The position numbers and the translations under genes are program-made. A stretch of DNA of 64,000 nucleotides from Sphagnum compactum. Taxonomy: Eukaryota > Bryophyta > Sphagnopsida > Sphagnales. The stretch's first letter is position 1; the number at the start of each line of letters is the position of its first letter. Positions 33,081 through 43,811 of the stretch are shown here, in pieces. The DNA lies in contig OZ234494.1 of the NCBI GenBank assembly GCA_965153455.1, positions 5,580,001 through 5,644,000 on the forward strand. Reading direction: 5' to 3'. The notes beneath the pieces were generated by a model. The model was given only the letters and a program-made list of their open reading frames with translations. It was not told where the DNA came from and did not search any database.

Positions 33081-34460
33081 TAATCTCTGTTGTACATGCA
33101 ATATGGAATGTAACAATTGTGTTTCCAGACCTGAAGAAGCAGTGAAGATCTTTGGTGTCTGCAATCCTGTGTCTGGTGTAACTTCAAACATATCCTGGTG
33201 ATTCTATTTGATCCACAGGTGGATTTTCAGAGTGTCAGGTTTGTTTTGGGATCCATAATATATTCTGTGCCTTTTCTTGGGTCTTTGATGTCAGAGGTAC
33301 TTGACCAGGAATGCAATCTTTGAAAATTCAATATGGGTGCACATGTCAGTGGTACTCATCTGCATTAACGACACTAGATGTAATCAATCAATCTAGTTTG
33401 TTTCTTTAAAAATCTAGCTGCATTTCCAGGGCAGTGATGCTGGCAGCTTTCACAAAAGCAACAAGCTGATCATTGGCTGAGGATTGTGTTATGATTGTGA
33501 AGCTTGCAGTGATCATCGAAGTAAGTACCTGTCAACTCCTACCCACTCTTTGGTTTGCATGGTGACCAAATTGGATTGTTGATTAATCTTTGACACTTCT
33601 GTTGTTAGCTTGTCCAAATTGACTGTGACAACCTAGCTAGATTTCTTTCTGAAACTCTCCTCCCTTGAGCCTGAGGGAACAAGGCTGGCAATCTCAGAAA
33701 GGTATGAAAGAACCACTTTCTCCTAGGGTTGTTCTTTGACAATCCAGGAAATGTTTGGGGGTCCAATCTGAAGCTCATGAAGAAGAGGCAGAAGACAAGG
33801 AGTGTCGTTTCAACAGGTGGCAGTGTAGCAAAAGAAGCAAAAGGTCTGGGAATGACTGGGATTTTTGAAGGTTTAGGAATGGCTGAGTTGCTATGATGGG
33901 ACTGGACCTGAATCCAAAAACGTTGTTGATTTCTGCAACAACAACAATAACACGTCCTCATGATTGCTGATGCCAGGAAATAAAATTTGCAGAAAACATG
34001 CTGATGCAGACAGTGGAATTGTCAGACTTCCAAGGCAAAGTTTGCTTCATTCCGCTTTTGCCGAGTGTGGTAGTTTACGGTTGGTTACTGGTACTGCAGC
34101 TAACGATAGTGGTGGGGCAGCTGGGAAGGGCTGGCCACTTCGAAGAGATGGGTCGACAGGGTAGCATATCTTCGATGGGTGGACGGGGTAGCACAGCAGC
34201 AGCTCTCTCTCTCTCAGTTGCATGCGCTTTCTTCTCTCCCCACATCCATCTGCAGTCCCATCTGCAGCTGGTTTTGGAAGGTTATACCATGCACCCATGT
34301 GTCCCCTGCCAACAAGTCCCGGGATTGGTTGCAACGAACTGACTTGCAGCAGAAGTGTCTCCTTCAGTGTCACCCAGCAGACGTGTCTAGACGCTTCACC
34401 ATTGCATCCACTCAGCATCCTCTCCCATACCAGTCAGTACTGGAGCTGGCCAAGGATATA
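33081..34460. other. SWAP 3' flank and LEA gene upstream region
   Basis: No gene is supported. Open frames on both strands (for example minus 33605-33961) lack domains. CT-rich microsatellite at about 34202-34216. Regulatory motifs at 34381-34478 are listed separately. Confidence 0.4.
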
Positions 34461-34478
34461 CCCAGATGGTTATATAAA
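34381..34478 (+). promoter_or_regulatory. ABRE-like element and TATA box of the LEA-like gene
   Basis: ACGTGTC at 34381-34387 matches the ABA-responsive element core. TATATAAA at 34471-34478 is a good TATA box about 150 bp upstream of the start codon, which predicts transcription from about 34505. An ABRE about 90 bp upstream of a TATA box is the usual layout for ABA- or drought-induced genes. This is sequence inference only. Confidence 0.55.
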
Positions 34479-34627
34479 CAACCCATCTTCTCCTTTCCTC
34501 GAACGGGAATCCCTCAAGCTTTTTCTTCAGTTGCGAGTAGCTTGTAAACTGAGCTGCGGTTGTGTGAGCAAAGGTTGTGCAGTTTGTGGGTTTCCAGGGG
34601 GCTCAGTCAGTCACGAAAAGAAGTGTC

Positions 34628-35161
34628 ATGGCGGACTATGGGGGCGATGATAGTCAGAGAAGGAGCGGCAGCGGCCTCACCGAGAAGGTGACGCAAACGC
34701 TGGGCAAAGTCGTGGAGGGAGTGGGTGCTGGCGGCGGGCTCCGTTCGGGAGAGAGACAAGCCGGTGGTACCGACCCTACTTCTGGCTACGGTATGGGGGC
34801 CGGAGGCGGACTTGGGTCTCAGCAACAGGATCCGGACGATCCGGGACTAGCAACTGGTGCCGGAACTGAAAGCTATGGAATGGGGATGGGAGCGGGGACC
34901 ACGCCTGGATCCACGACCATGGGTTACGGTGGAACAGGCACCGGCGCAGGAGGGGGCGGAGCTGGAACCGATCCTTACGGTACCACTGGGACCAGAACCG
35001 GCAGCGGAATGGGAATGGGAACCGACCCTTACGCAGCAGCTACGGACCAACCTGGGATGCGGCAGCAGCAGCAGGGAACAGGCGGGTACGATGATCAAGG
35101 ATCATTGCTGGAGAAGGCGAAGGAGACGCTTTCCAATATCACAGGAGGACGTAGGGAGTAG
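34628..35161 (+). CDS. Glycine-rich LEA / dehydrin-like protein
   Basis: A 177-residue, very hydrophilic protein without cysteine, of the kind made during desiccation. A short amphipathic N-terminal segment (GLTEKVTQTLGKVVEG, about residues 16-31) and a matching C-terminal one (SLLEKAKETLSNITGG, from about 159) flank a long Gly/Thr/Met-rich middle. The middle has repeated TDPYG, TDPTSGYG and GMGMG motifs. The TDPYG/TDPYA motifs recall dehydrin Y segments ((V/T)DEYGNP), but no K segment is present, so a true dehydrin call is not justified. The gene is intronless. The ATG at 34628 starts MADYGGDD, which is typical of dehydrin-like proteins; an upstream in-frame ATG at 34577 gives an unlikely hydrophobic extension. 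The upstream TATA box and ABRE support a stress gene. Confidence 0.7.
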   Translation: MADYGGDDSQRRSGSGLTEKVTQTLGKVVEGVGAGGGLRSGERQAGGTDPTSGYGMGAGGGLGSQQQDPDDPGLATGAGTESYGMGMGAGTTPGSTTMGYGGTGTGAGGGGAGTDPYGTTGTRTGSGMGMGTDPYAAATDQPGMRQQQQGTGGYDDQGSLLEKAKETLSNITGGRRE

Positions 35162-35343
35162 TATTACGAGCTTGAAATGATGGTGGCGGCAACAGCAGCA
35201 GTAGGTAAGATAAATTCTTCAACAGAACTGCTGCAAAACTGCTGCAATTGGAGTTGTTGATGTTCATTGCTGCCATGGGTTTGTAGAAGAAGATATGCAA
35301 TACTTTTTCTTTTGGAGGAAATTTAGTAGTAAAATTGTCAAAG

Positions 35344-35880
35344 TCTGCAAGTAGGGTGATGATGGTGTAGAGAAGAAAAACATTCTGGGTGCTTGATTGT
35401 TATAGAGACAATAATTCTCAAGTCTGCAACGTAGGTGATGATGGTATAGAGAAGAAAAAACATTCTGGGTGCTTGATTGTTATAGAGAAAAACATTCTTG
35501 AGTCTGCAAGTCTAGGTGATGATGGTATAAAGAAAATGCTCTGGGTGTTTGATTGCTATAGAGAAGAAAATTCTAAGTCTGCAAGGAGGTGATGATGGTA
35601 TAGAGAAAAAAAAACTTTGGTTGTTTGATTTTTATTGATACGAAAATTTTCAAGTCTGTGAGTAGGTGATGATGGTATAGAGAAGAAAATTACTTTGGGT
35701 GTTTGATTGTTATAGATAAAAAAATTTGAGTCTGCAAGTAGGTTTTGGTGGTGTAGAGGAAAAAACTCTTGGTGCTTCATTGGTGGTTCCTTGTTATATA
35801 GAAGAATATTCTCTAGTCTGTGAGTAGGTGATGATGATATAGAGGAAAAATCACTCTGGGTGTTTGGTTGTTTGAGTGCG
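35344..35880. repeat. Seven-copy tandem repeat (about 78 bp) downstream of the LEA gene
   Basis: Seven imperfect units each begin TCTG(C/T)(A/G)AG-TAGGTGATGATGG, continue TATAGAGAAGAAAA, then TCTGGGTG(C/T)TTGATTGTTA, and end ATTCTCAAG. Unit length runs from about 72 to 85 bp through small indels. The sixth unit carries an insertion (TTCCTTGTTATA). The array starts about 180 bp after the LEA stop codon and could be transcribed as part of its 3' UTR. It keeps no reading frame. Confidence 0.85.
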
Positions 35881-38500
35881 TTACTTTGGTTTTTTGGGTG
35901 GGTTGCAGGTCGTAAGAAAGCACCGGGTTTTGAAGTGGACAGTAAGTTTGGAATCTGAAAATTAAGGAAGTTTCTGCTGCTGCTGTTGCATCTGCAAACT
36001 GGTTGTGAATATGCAGGGCAGGCAAGGGTTGTTAGAATGAATGTGAGCTTTTAGAATTAGAAAGTATATACAAAAAAGAGTATAGAAAGTTTGCAATTTT
36101 GAAGGGTACCTGCTTCTTGAAGGTGTGGGAAAGGAGAGAAGGATCTGTAGCAAAACAAGCAAGGTGTGTGAAGAAGAAATGCTGCAATTTGGAAAAAATG
36201 TTGATTAGTTTTGCTCTGATTATAATCTGAATTTGTTTTGCGTTTTGTGTAAGTGCATGTGATACAATATTGTCCAATTTCCAAATCCTTTTTAAACCTT
36301 CATAGATGTTTTGCAAGTGGTGGAAAAATTGGGGCATAGAATGAAATCTTGTCATATTCAATGTGCACGAAATAAAGCGGTAATCTCTCAGCATGCATTG
36401 TTGATTGTTAATTAGATATCAAATGGAGAAAGTGATTTTCAAGTAATGAATCATTGCTGAATTGCACCATAACCACAAGTCCGCTTTAGTTTGAAAAAGG
36501 TTCCTATTGTAAGTACTGGGTTTCATGCAGATTCTTTGTTCCCTTCACATAGAATCTCCTATACACAAGACCCCATAGTGGCCCTTAAAAACCTCACAGG
36601 AAATAATACATTACTGGCAATTTAATTCATACAAACTGTTGCTTAATTTAAAAATAGAGCAAGATTTTTTGTGCAAGATTTGAGGCAGTTAAATGATATC
36701 ACCTGGGTGTCTACACAGAGTCCTTGAGTCTCCAGGCATTGTTTAAAATGATGGCCTCTAATTGTACACAGGGAGTGGTGCATTATAAAAATGTGAACTA
36801 GAGCTCAACTATTGCCTTGTGTTGGGCCCCAATTTGAGAACTTGGCAATATTACCCATTGTTGGGGTTGTAAAATGTACCTTAAATCCTGAAAAGATATC
36901 TCCTATATTAAGTACCATATGATGAAAGTTTGAACAAAAGTTGCTGAGTAATAAGTTGTTTATATAGAGACAGAAAAAGCAAATTGTGTACCTAAATGTG
37001 TCTCTCAGAGAATAAGAGAGAGAGAGAGAGAGAGAGCTCCACACCACCCCTTCTCTAGTACTGGGCTTGCATTGAGATGTTAAGTCTGGTGGAATCAGCT
37101 TCACAGGCTAGCATGTTTTGGGTGGAATAATACTCTGATCCTTGAAAAAGGTAAAGCCCCAGGGTGAGGGCATTCCCAAACTAAGGGACCTAGGATGAGA
37201 GCTCCACATTCTAAGGAATCTCCCTAACATATAGGCCTTTCCCAAGACAAACAATACCGTAAAGCACTCAAAGAAAATTCATAGTTTATGTGGAGGGCAC
37301 CTTATATCCATGAATTTTTCTTGTAAAAAAAAGGGAAGGATATTATGCTTACTCCTCAAGGGTGGGAGGGAAATTATGCCTACTTATAGGTGTAAGAGCC
37401 CTCCCATTATTGAGGAGTAGGCATAAGAATCCTCCCATTCATACACCTCATCATCTGCGAAGGTTTGATTCATGATAAATTGATTCATGATAAATTTCAC
37501 CACGTGCTTCACAATAGGTAAAGCCCATGGGTGGGGGACATTCTCCAAGTGGGAAGCTGGAATCGGCTATCACTTCATCATAGGCCCCTTATTTTGAAAA
37601 TGCCCCACCTTAGGGCTTCACCTTACACATAAAACACTCCATAATTTGCGTTAGTGGAAGGTACCTTATCAACCAGAATCCACAAGTAGGCATTATAAAA
37701 AGAGCAATGCCCATAGTTGTTTCCCTTTTCAAAATACCCATGTAATTTTATTTTATTTTATTTTACTTACTGTGATACCCAGCAGGTACCAGTTGGGTAT
37801 CATGGTAAAAGAATTTAACAAAAAAGTGTCCAGTTTTACGCCAGGTAACACCCTTGGGCCAAGGCATTTTCGAAATAACAGGCCCCAAGGAAATGCTCCA
37901 GCCCTAGGTTGCTAGCTTACACATAAAGAACTTGAAAAAAATTCCCAATTTTTTTAAAATATAAATTTAATAAAATTTAAAGTTAAAGATTAAATTTAGG
38001 GTGTTTTTCTGTTATTGAAGTTGGGTGTTACATTAGTTGGGTAGTCCAAAGAATAAAAGTTTAGAAGTTTATGGGCCCTTAATTTTTGCACAATAGTTTT
38101 TAAAAATATATATAGGTTGTGTTAAACCCAGAGAGTAAGGATGATGATATCGAAAGTTATGACAAAATTAAAGTTCAAATATCTTTTGAAATGGGACTTG
38201 CTTGTTTGTAACAGTTCATTATCTTTTTCCATTTGATCTGTCCAATCTTAAGTGATTGGCTGTATAGTTTTAAAATTATTGTGTTGTAATAGACAATTTT
38301 TAAAATGTGGAACCTATCAACAATTGCGCAAATAAGTCCCAATCTAATATTTTGGTATTAGAATGTTTAGGTCCTGTTGAATCCAATAATTTAATGATCG
38401 TGACACATAGACCTATAACAAAGTTAGGGTTTGGCCTTGGTATAATGCCCTAGCAAAGGACTTTTTGAAAAGTTTCTTACTTTTTTCTTTTTCGTTTAAT
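35881..38500. other. Intergenic DNA with repeat debris
   Basis: No gene is recognised. It contains a (GA)n microsatellite at about 37013-37036, the direct repeat at 37148-37670 (listed separately), and a (TTTTA)n tract at about 37747-37766. Confidence 0.5.
37148..37670. repeat. Imperfect direct repeat, two units of about 160 bp
   Basis: GGTAAAGCCCCAGGGTGAGG at 37148 and GGTAAAGCCCATGGGTGGGG at 37517 start two related units. Both continue through ATAGGCC, then an (A)AAGCACTC / AAACACTCC block, and end GGAGGGCACCTTAT / GGAAGGTACCTTAT. A similar AGGCACTCC...GGAGGGCACCTT arrangement occurs at about 4361-4407, so this is probably a dispersed family. Confidence 0.5.
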
Positions 38501-38559
38501 ATTATGTGATTAGTTTTGTAGATTTACGAGTGCCTTGTAGCGGTAGACAATTTTTAGAA

Positions 38560-41500
38560 AGTGAAGCCCATGTTCATAATAAACCTCCTACCTCATGGGC
38601 ACCAAACATCCCATGTCCCCCAACTCATCACGTCTCATCGAACTTCGTAGTTCCCAACATCCATTCGCCTCATCATGTGCCACCACCGACCTATTTTCCA
38701 CTTCATCCCCCATACAAACCACAAATTACCCACTAGTTGCCCCTCTGATTCTAATAAATCATACACCACCTACTAGTGCCCCCTACCAGCCCTCAACCCT
38801 TCATGTGAATGTGGGGTCCCAACTTTACACTTTCCCAAACCCCCTCAGTCACGCACAACTAAAGCATTTTCCCCCTCTCACTTTATTAATCCTTATAGTT
38901 GGTCATGATCATACCCCCAACCTACCCCCATTTTTTCAACATGCTTTCAACCTCCACCTAAAGTCTTGTGCCCCACCTTTGGATGCCAATTTATTAGTCA
39001 AGGGTTAGCTCGTCATTAACATTCATGTCAGACATCTAATTCATCCAATCCAAACCCTTGTGATCATCTTAGCCCAATACCTTCCCTTACTCCCACTCCA
39101 CCTACATCAACTTCAACTTGGGTTTCAACATTGGATGTCCTTGAATCCTTTCATTTAAGCCTTTGCCATCTTCGTTTATATAACTGCATCCCCACCACTC
39201 TACAATGTGATGTACAAATGACATTTTGTTTTCCATTAAATAAGTTAATGTAAGGCCCATATAATGTGGCAGCTTGGCACTTGTTCTTCCTCTTACCCCA
39301 ATGGTGTTTCACTTTAGCCTCTTGTGGGAGGGCAACAAAGCATAGGGAAACATGGATTCGACTCAAACATTTTCTAGCATGCAACTAGGAAAGCTTGCAA
39401 GAGGAGTTTTTTTTGCGAGCCTAAGCTTTGTCGACCAGTTCAATTTCAATCCCTTTTCCCCAACATGATCCTCCAACTCACAAACGCCTGCTTCGTAATT
39501 TAACCCTTGGCCGTGCAGGGGAATACTTTCGAGCAGCTTGTGCTTTGGCACCATATTCTCCTTCACCCACGTCCTTCGACACCACCTCAACTTTCACTGC
39601 ATTACACCTTGAACCAGATGGCTACTTCTTGTTTTTCCTTGAAGACTACGAGCCAAACCAAGACCTTGAACTTTTTTCCGATTCCTTCAAATTAATGTTC
39701 CAACGCATGCAACATTTATCGGCAAGCTTTTGGGATGGTTTTTGAACACTTTCGGGACTATTTTCACCCTAAAGATTTAGCGAGTGGATTCCCTTAATTG
39801 TTCCAACTTTGTTTTCATATTGCACAAGGTCACATTCCACCCCAAATTGCACGTGTCTTTGGAGCGGCCTACCTCTTAGCCATGACCAAGCCTTAAGGTG
39901 GAGTTTATCCCATTGAAGTGGGGGAAACATTGTATCGACTCACAAACCGTGTTTCATGTCTTCAATTACATGAAGCTTTTGCAACACATATTTCCCCACA
40001 CCAATTTGGAGTTGCAACTAATGGTGGTTGTGAAACAGTAATCCACAGCATCAAGTGCACCCTGGACCTTCACCCCGATTAGGTTGTTCTTCAACTGGAC
40101 GTGACAAACGCCTTTAATTCAGTGTCAAAAAGGGTCATATTTCAAGAACTTTGTGTAGCAGGCGGGGACATCATACAACTCATCCCCTTTGTTCGTGCAT
40201 TTTATGCATTCGAATCTCCTTTGTTTTATAGTCATCGTAATCGTGAAGGTGATGTCACAATCATCCCATCTACCATGGGGACTCATCAAGGTGATCCTTT
40301 GGGGGGGCCTTATTCACTTTAGCCCATTTTAGGGCTTTACATTTTATAACTAGTCATTTCCCCTCTTGTCTATTTCCATCCATTGCAGATGACATTCACA
40401 TCATAGGTCCCCCTTCAATTGTATTATCTACCTATGAACATTTCCAGACCAAATTTGTGCGATAGGTCTTTCTATCCAACTTTAGAAATGCGTTGCATGC
40501 TCACCCTCTTCCTTGCCACCAAACTTCAACACCCCATCCTAATTTACCACCCCATCCAAAGGAATTAAAGTCTTGGGGGTTCCGTTGGGCACCTTAATTT
40601 TCACATCATCTTTCATCAAAGATGCCCTGCAAGAAGATGTTTAACACGTGGACCTTCTCCTTAAAATGGGTGATGTTTTGGTGGCCTTTGGAATTATAAC
40701 TTGTTGTTTCGTGCAACACCCATCATATCTTTTACGATTCACACCTTCGTCTTCCACTTTCATAAAGTCCTTATTTCTTTTGACTCTTCCCTCGATAAAG
40801 TGTTTGGATGCCTTTTGGGTCTAGGATCCTTCGATAACCCATAAGGACCTTCAACTCGTAAACAAGCCTCCCTCCTAATAACTTTCGGTGGCGTTGGATT
40901 CATATTGACATCCACCATCGCCCCAATAACCAATTTAGGGAGTTGGGCCCTTGTCGTTTCAGTCATAATTGGTAGGTTTATGGTTGATTAACGTCCCTTC
41001 CTTCTTGAAGCCTTAGCACGAGTTGACAATAACACATTTCCTTTCCAACAACACCTTAAGGTAACAAGTGATTTTCTACCACCCCTAGCCTGTGTGTGTT
41101 TTCTTCCATTTGAATAACTCATCAGACAACAAATGGTTCAAATTTAAAATTCCATTTCGGAGCATCTACACCATCATACCCTTTCTAGCATGTTATTTGA
41201 CGAAACATCTGAAACCCATTATGTCTGAATTTTATCATGTTCTGGCCCAGGGGCAAACGTTTGGCTTACAACTTGACCAATCTTCTTAGCCTTTCAATTA
41301 TCTTCCCCAGTTTTTTGCACAACACTCCGTACATGACTTGGATTACCCCATCCTTCAATTGCAGGCATCCCTGGATGTGTGTGGACACATCCTATTGACC
41401 CTATGGGTATCCACCTCTTACATTGTGTTCATGGCAACGAACGTACTGGAACCCATGATGCAATACACGACACCTTTGCCGCCATTGCGTGAGATGCTAG

Positions 41501-42060
41501 TTTCATGTGGGATGAGAACAATTACATGCGTTTCCTTCAACCACATTCAATTTCTCTCGTTGACAAATCAACATTGTGTTTACCAAAAATGACATTCACA
41601 CTTTAACTGATGTTGTCGTTACCGACCCAATGGGAGCGAATTTACTTCCTTGATCTTCCGTAATTCAAGGATTTGCTACTTCCGATGCAGCTCAAGCCAA
41701 GGAAAGGAGCTATCGCAATTGACACCCCATTGATCAATTCCTCTCCTTAGCAATTGAGGTATTTGGTTGTTTACACAAACATGCCGATGTGTTTTTACAC
41801 AACTATGTCAATGCCATTTGGAGCTTGAAGGGGACAAAAGGCCCTCATCTTTCTACCTTGGTCATTTTTCTTCATCAAAAAGTTTCAATCATATTACAAA
41901 GGATGCAAATGTCTTCCATCTTAAATCGGGCGATAGCTGTAGGCTTAGTTACTTCTCGACTTCCACCCCTTCAAGACACACCTCCCATCACCACAACCAA
42001 TCTATTGCAAGCCGTCGATATGGCCGACATTCCATGGCATGCCACAAAAAATATATGATG
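38560..42060 (+). mobile_element. Decayed non-LTR retroelement with reverse transcriptase
   Basis: A plus-strand coding relic can be followed from about 39430 to 42060, with a C-rich, proline-coding upstream part from about 38560. Reverse transcriptase motifs are: LQLDVTNAFNSVSKR at about 40089 (first catalytic Asp), PSTMGTHQGDPLGG at about 40270, and, after a one-base deletion in the G-run near 40301, LAHFRALHFITSHF and FPSIADDIHIIGP at about 40372-40410 (the catalytic DD). Downstream, FGGVGFI and TIAPITNLGSWALVVS (about 40880-40970) and the open end HKHADVFLHN...TSRLPPLQDTPPITT (about 41783-42020) belong to the same element. Stops and frameshifts make it inactive. I recognise the protein type as a plant retroelement RT but cannot name its clade; no LTRs are seen. 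Confidence 0.75.
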
Positions 42061-42324
42061 ACATATTCCAATATATTCCAAACTAGAGAGTGGGCTGTAG
42101 ATGGTGGATTCTGCCATGTAAATGTGCACTAGACAAGCCTGGGGTGTGCACACCTGACAGAATCTGCGGTCTACAGCCTGCTCTTTGGCGGTAAAGCCCG
42201 GTAACACCATTGGAAAGCTGGAGACAAAATTGCCAAGCTTAGCTGATTCTGCGCAATAAAGAGTCTGAAAAAGGGCTGAATCAGCAAGCCCTGATTTCAA
42301 TACTGGAGGCAGTAGTTGAAGTGG

Positions 42325-42390
42325 ACGTGGTCGAAGTGGGCATGCCACTTGCCGATCCACAATGTTGCCATGTGCAAAAACAGACACGTC
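42325..42390 (+). promoter_or_regulatory. ABRE-like motifs upstream of the dehydrin gene
   Basis: GGACGTGGTC (ACGTGG at 42325-42330) and ACACGTCC (about 42384-42391) resemble ABA-responsive elements and lie 340-410 bp upstream of the dehydrin start. A clear TATA box was not found; TTTAAA near 42577 is the only candidate. Confidence 0.4.
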
Positions 42391-42734
42391 CTGTGTTCCA
42401 CAAACAGTGCATGGTGGAGACTGACCGTGGCAGTTGCTGGATGGACACACCCATCGTCATCATCATCATCTTCTTCTTCTTCTTCTTCTTTCAGACTCAA
42501 TTCCTGAAACCCATCTTCATGTTATCAGTTGGAATTCTACTCCTGCTCCTTGTTTAGCAAGCAAAACAATTTTCTCTTTAAATCTTGACTTCATTTGTGA
42601 GCACTGTGGGTTGTTCCAGTCATTTTCTTTTTTGTTTTTGTAGTTTGTTTGATTTGTGTAAGATTTGGTTCAGCAAAGATTGAAGAAGAGAAGAGAAAAG
42701 AGAAGAGGAGGAGGAGTAGTAGTAGTAGTCTAGC

Positions 42735-43811
42735 ATGGATCAGCAGCAGCAGCAGCAGCAATATAGTAGGGAGCAAGGAGAGGATGAGCCTGAGCTTGTC
42801 CATATTCCCAGGTACCAGGGACAGTCGGGAGGAGCAGTGCCTGAGGGCAGAGATGGTCGTGGACCTGCCCAAGAATCTCGTTATGGTGCTACTGCACTCG
42901 GCTCTGACGTGATTTCTACTTCTGGATTCGATGCAAACGGTGGCGGTTCCGAACTGAAGCGGCAGAAATCTCAGGAGAATGGGTATGATCCCGTCTGGAA
43001 TCCGGATGCGGCGGCGCCCGAAACTGCAGCAAGCCAGAAGAAGAATGCAACTTCTGCAAATGTCGGTCTTCAGATTCCTGCGAATATCGATGTAGGAGCA
43101 GTCAGCAAGTCTGATCTTCCAGCTCCCACGCAAACTACCGCAGCTGGCAATTCCAACTCTGCAGAAGCTCAAAAAGAAGAAGATGTGACTGAGCTTGGCG
43201 CTGGCACAGATGGATCTCTATGGCAGACTGGTGGAGATGCATCCGGCAAGCCACAAGAATCTGCAGCAAGTCACGGAAATCAGAATTTAGCGGTTTCAAC
43301 TGAGACCCATCAACGTATTCCTTCTCCTACTGAAGTAGGATTTGGTGGCGGCTATGGTGCACCCAATGATGTCAACGATCTGCAATTCTCTGGTAGCGGA
43401 TTAGATGAAGCTGGTGGCGAAGAAACTGGGACAGATTATGACGCGACAAGAGCTGCAGGAGGCGATGGATACCAACAACCTAAGGTCGGAGCTGATACAT
43501 ACAAGCAAGAAGAAAGCAAGCCAGAAGCTGATCACCCGGCTGTAGAAGATCGTGAAGAACAGCAGCAGCAGCAGGCACATAAGAAAGAGGGCATGATGGC
43601 GAGGATGATGGAGAAACTGCCAGGACATCTGCACCACCATCGCCACAACGACAACAAAACTGCTATAGATCCTGCTGCTGCTAGTGATGACAACGGCAGC
43701 GAGACTACTGATTCCGAACAGAAGAAGCAGCAGGGAGCTGGAGCCTTCACGAAACTGAAGGAGAAGCTCAAACCTGGCAACGACAACAACAACAACAACC
43801 AGAGTGAGTAG
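42735..43811 (+). CDS. Dehydrin (K-segment LEA protein)
   Basis: A 358-residue, highly hydrophilic, disordered protein that protects membranes and proteins during drying or cold. It starts with a polyglutamine run (MDQQQQQQQ), followed by an acidic patch and ELVHIPRYQGQ. A K-segment-like motif (KKEGMMARMMEKLPG) lies at residues 283-297, against the family consensus EKKGIMDKIKEKLPG; KLPG is exact and the helix face is methionine-rich. It is followed by a His-rich stretch (HLHHHRHND, 298-306) often seen in metal-binding dehydrins. A second weak lysine segment (FTKLKEKLKPG, about 338-348) is near the C-terminus. No Ser tract or clear Y segment is seen. The gene is intronless as read; many dehydrins carry one intron. 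Long open frames on the opposite strand are shadows of its biased composition. Confidence 0.82.
   Translation: MDQQQQQQQYSREQGEDEPELVHIPRYQGQSGGAVPEGRDGRGPAQESRYGATALGSDVISTSGFDANGGGSELKRQKSQENGYDPVWNPDAAAPETAASQKKNATSANVGLQIPANIDVGAVSKSDLPAPTQTTAAGNSNSAEAQKEEDVTELGAGTDGSLWQTGGDASGKPQESAASHGNQNLAVSTETHQRIPSPTEVGFGGGYGAPNDVNDLQFSGSGLDEAGGEETGTDYDATRAAGGDGYQQPKVGADTYKQEESKPEADHPAVEDREEQQQQQAHKKEGMMARMMEKLPGHLHHHRHNDNKTAIDPAAASDDNGSETTDSEQKKQQGAGAFTKLKEKLKPGNDNNNNNQSE

Noticed and set aside
33605-33961. 118-codon minus-strand frame after the SWAP gene
   Set aside because: Cys-rich start from CAA/ACA repeats, no domain, and no matching promoter.
38595-39008. 137-codon proline/serine/threonine-rich frame
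   Set aside because: It is C-rich low-complexity DNA at the 5' side of the decayed retroelement; not supported as a separate gene.
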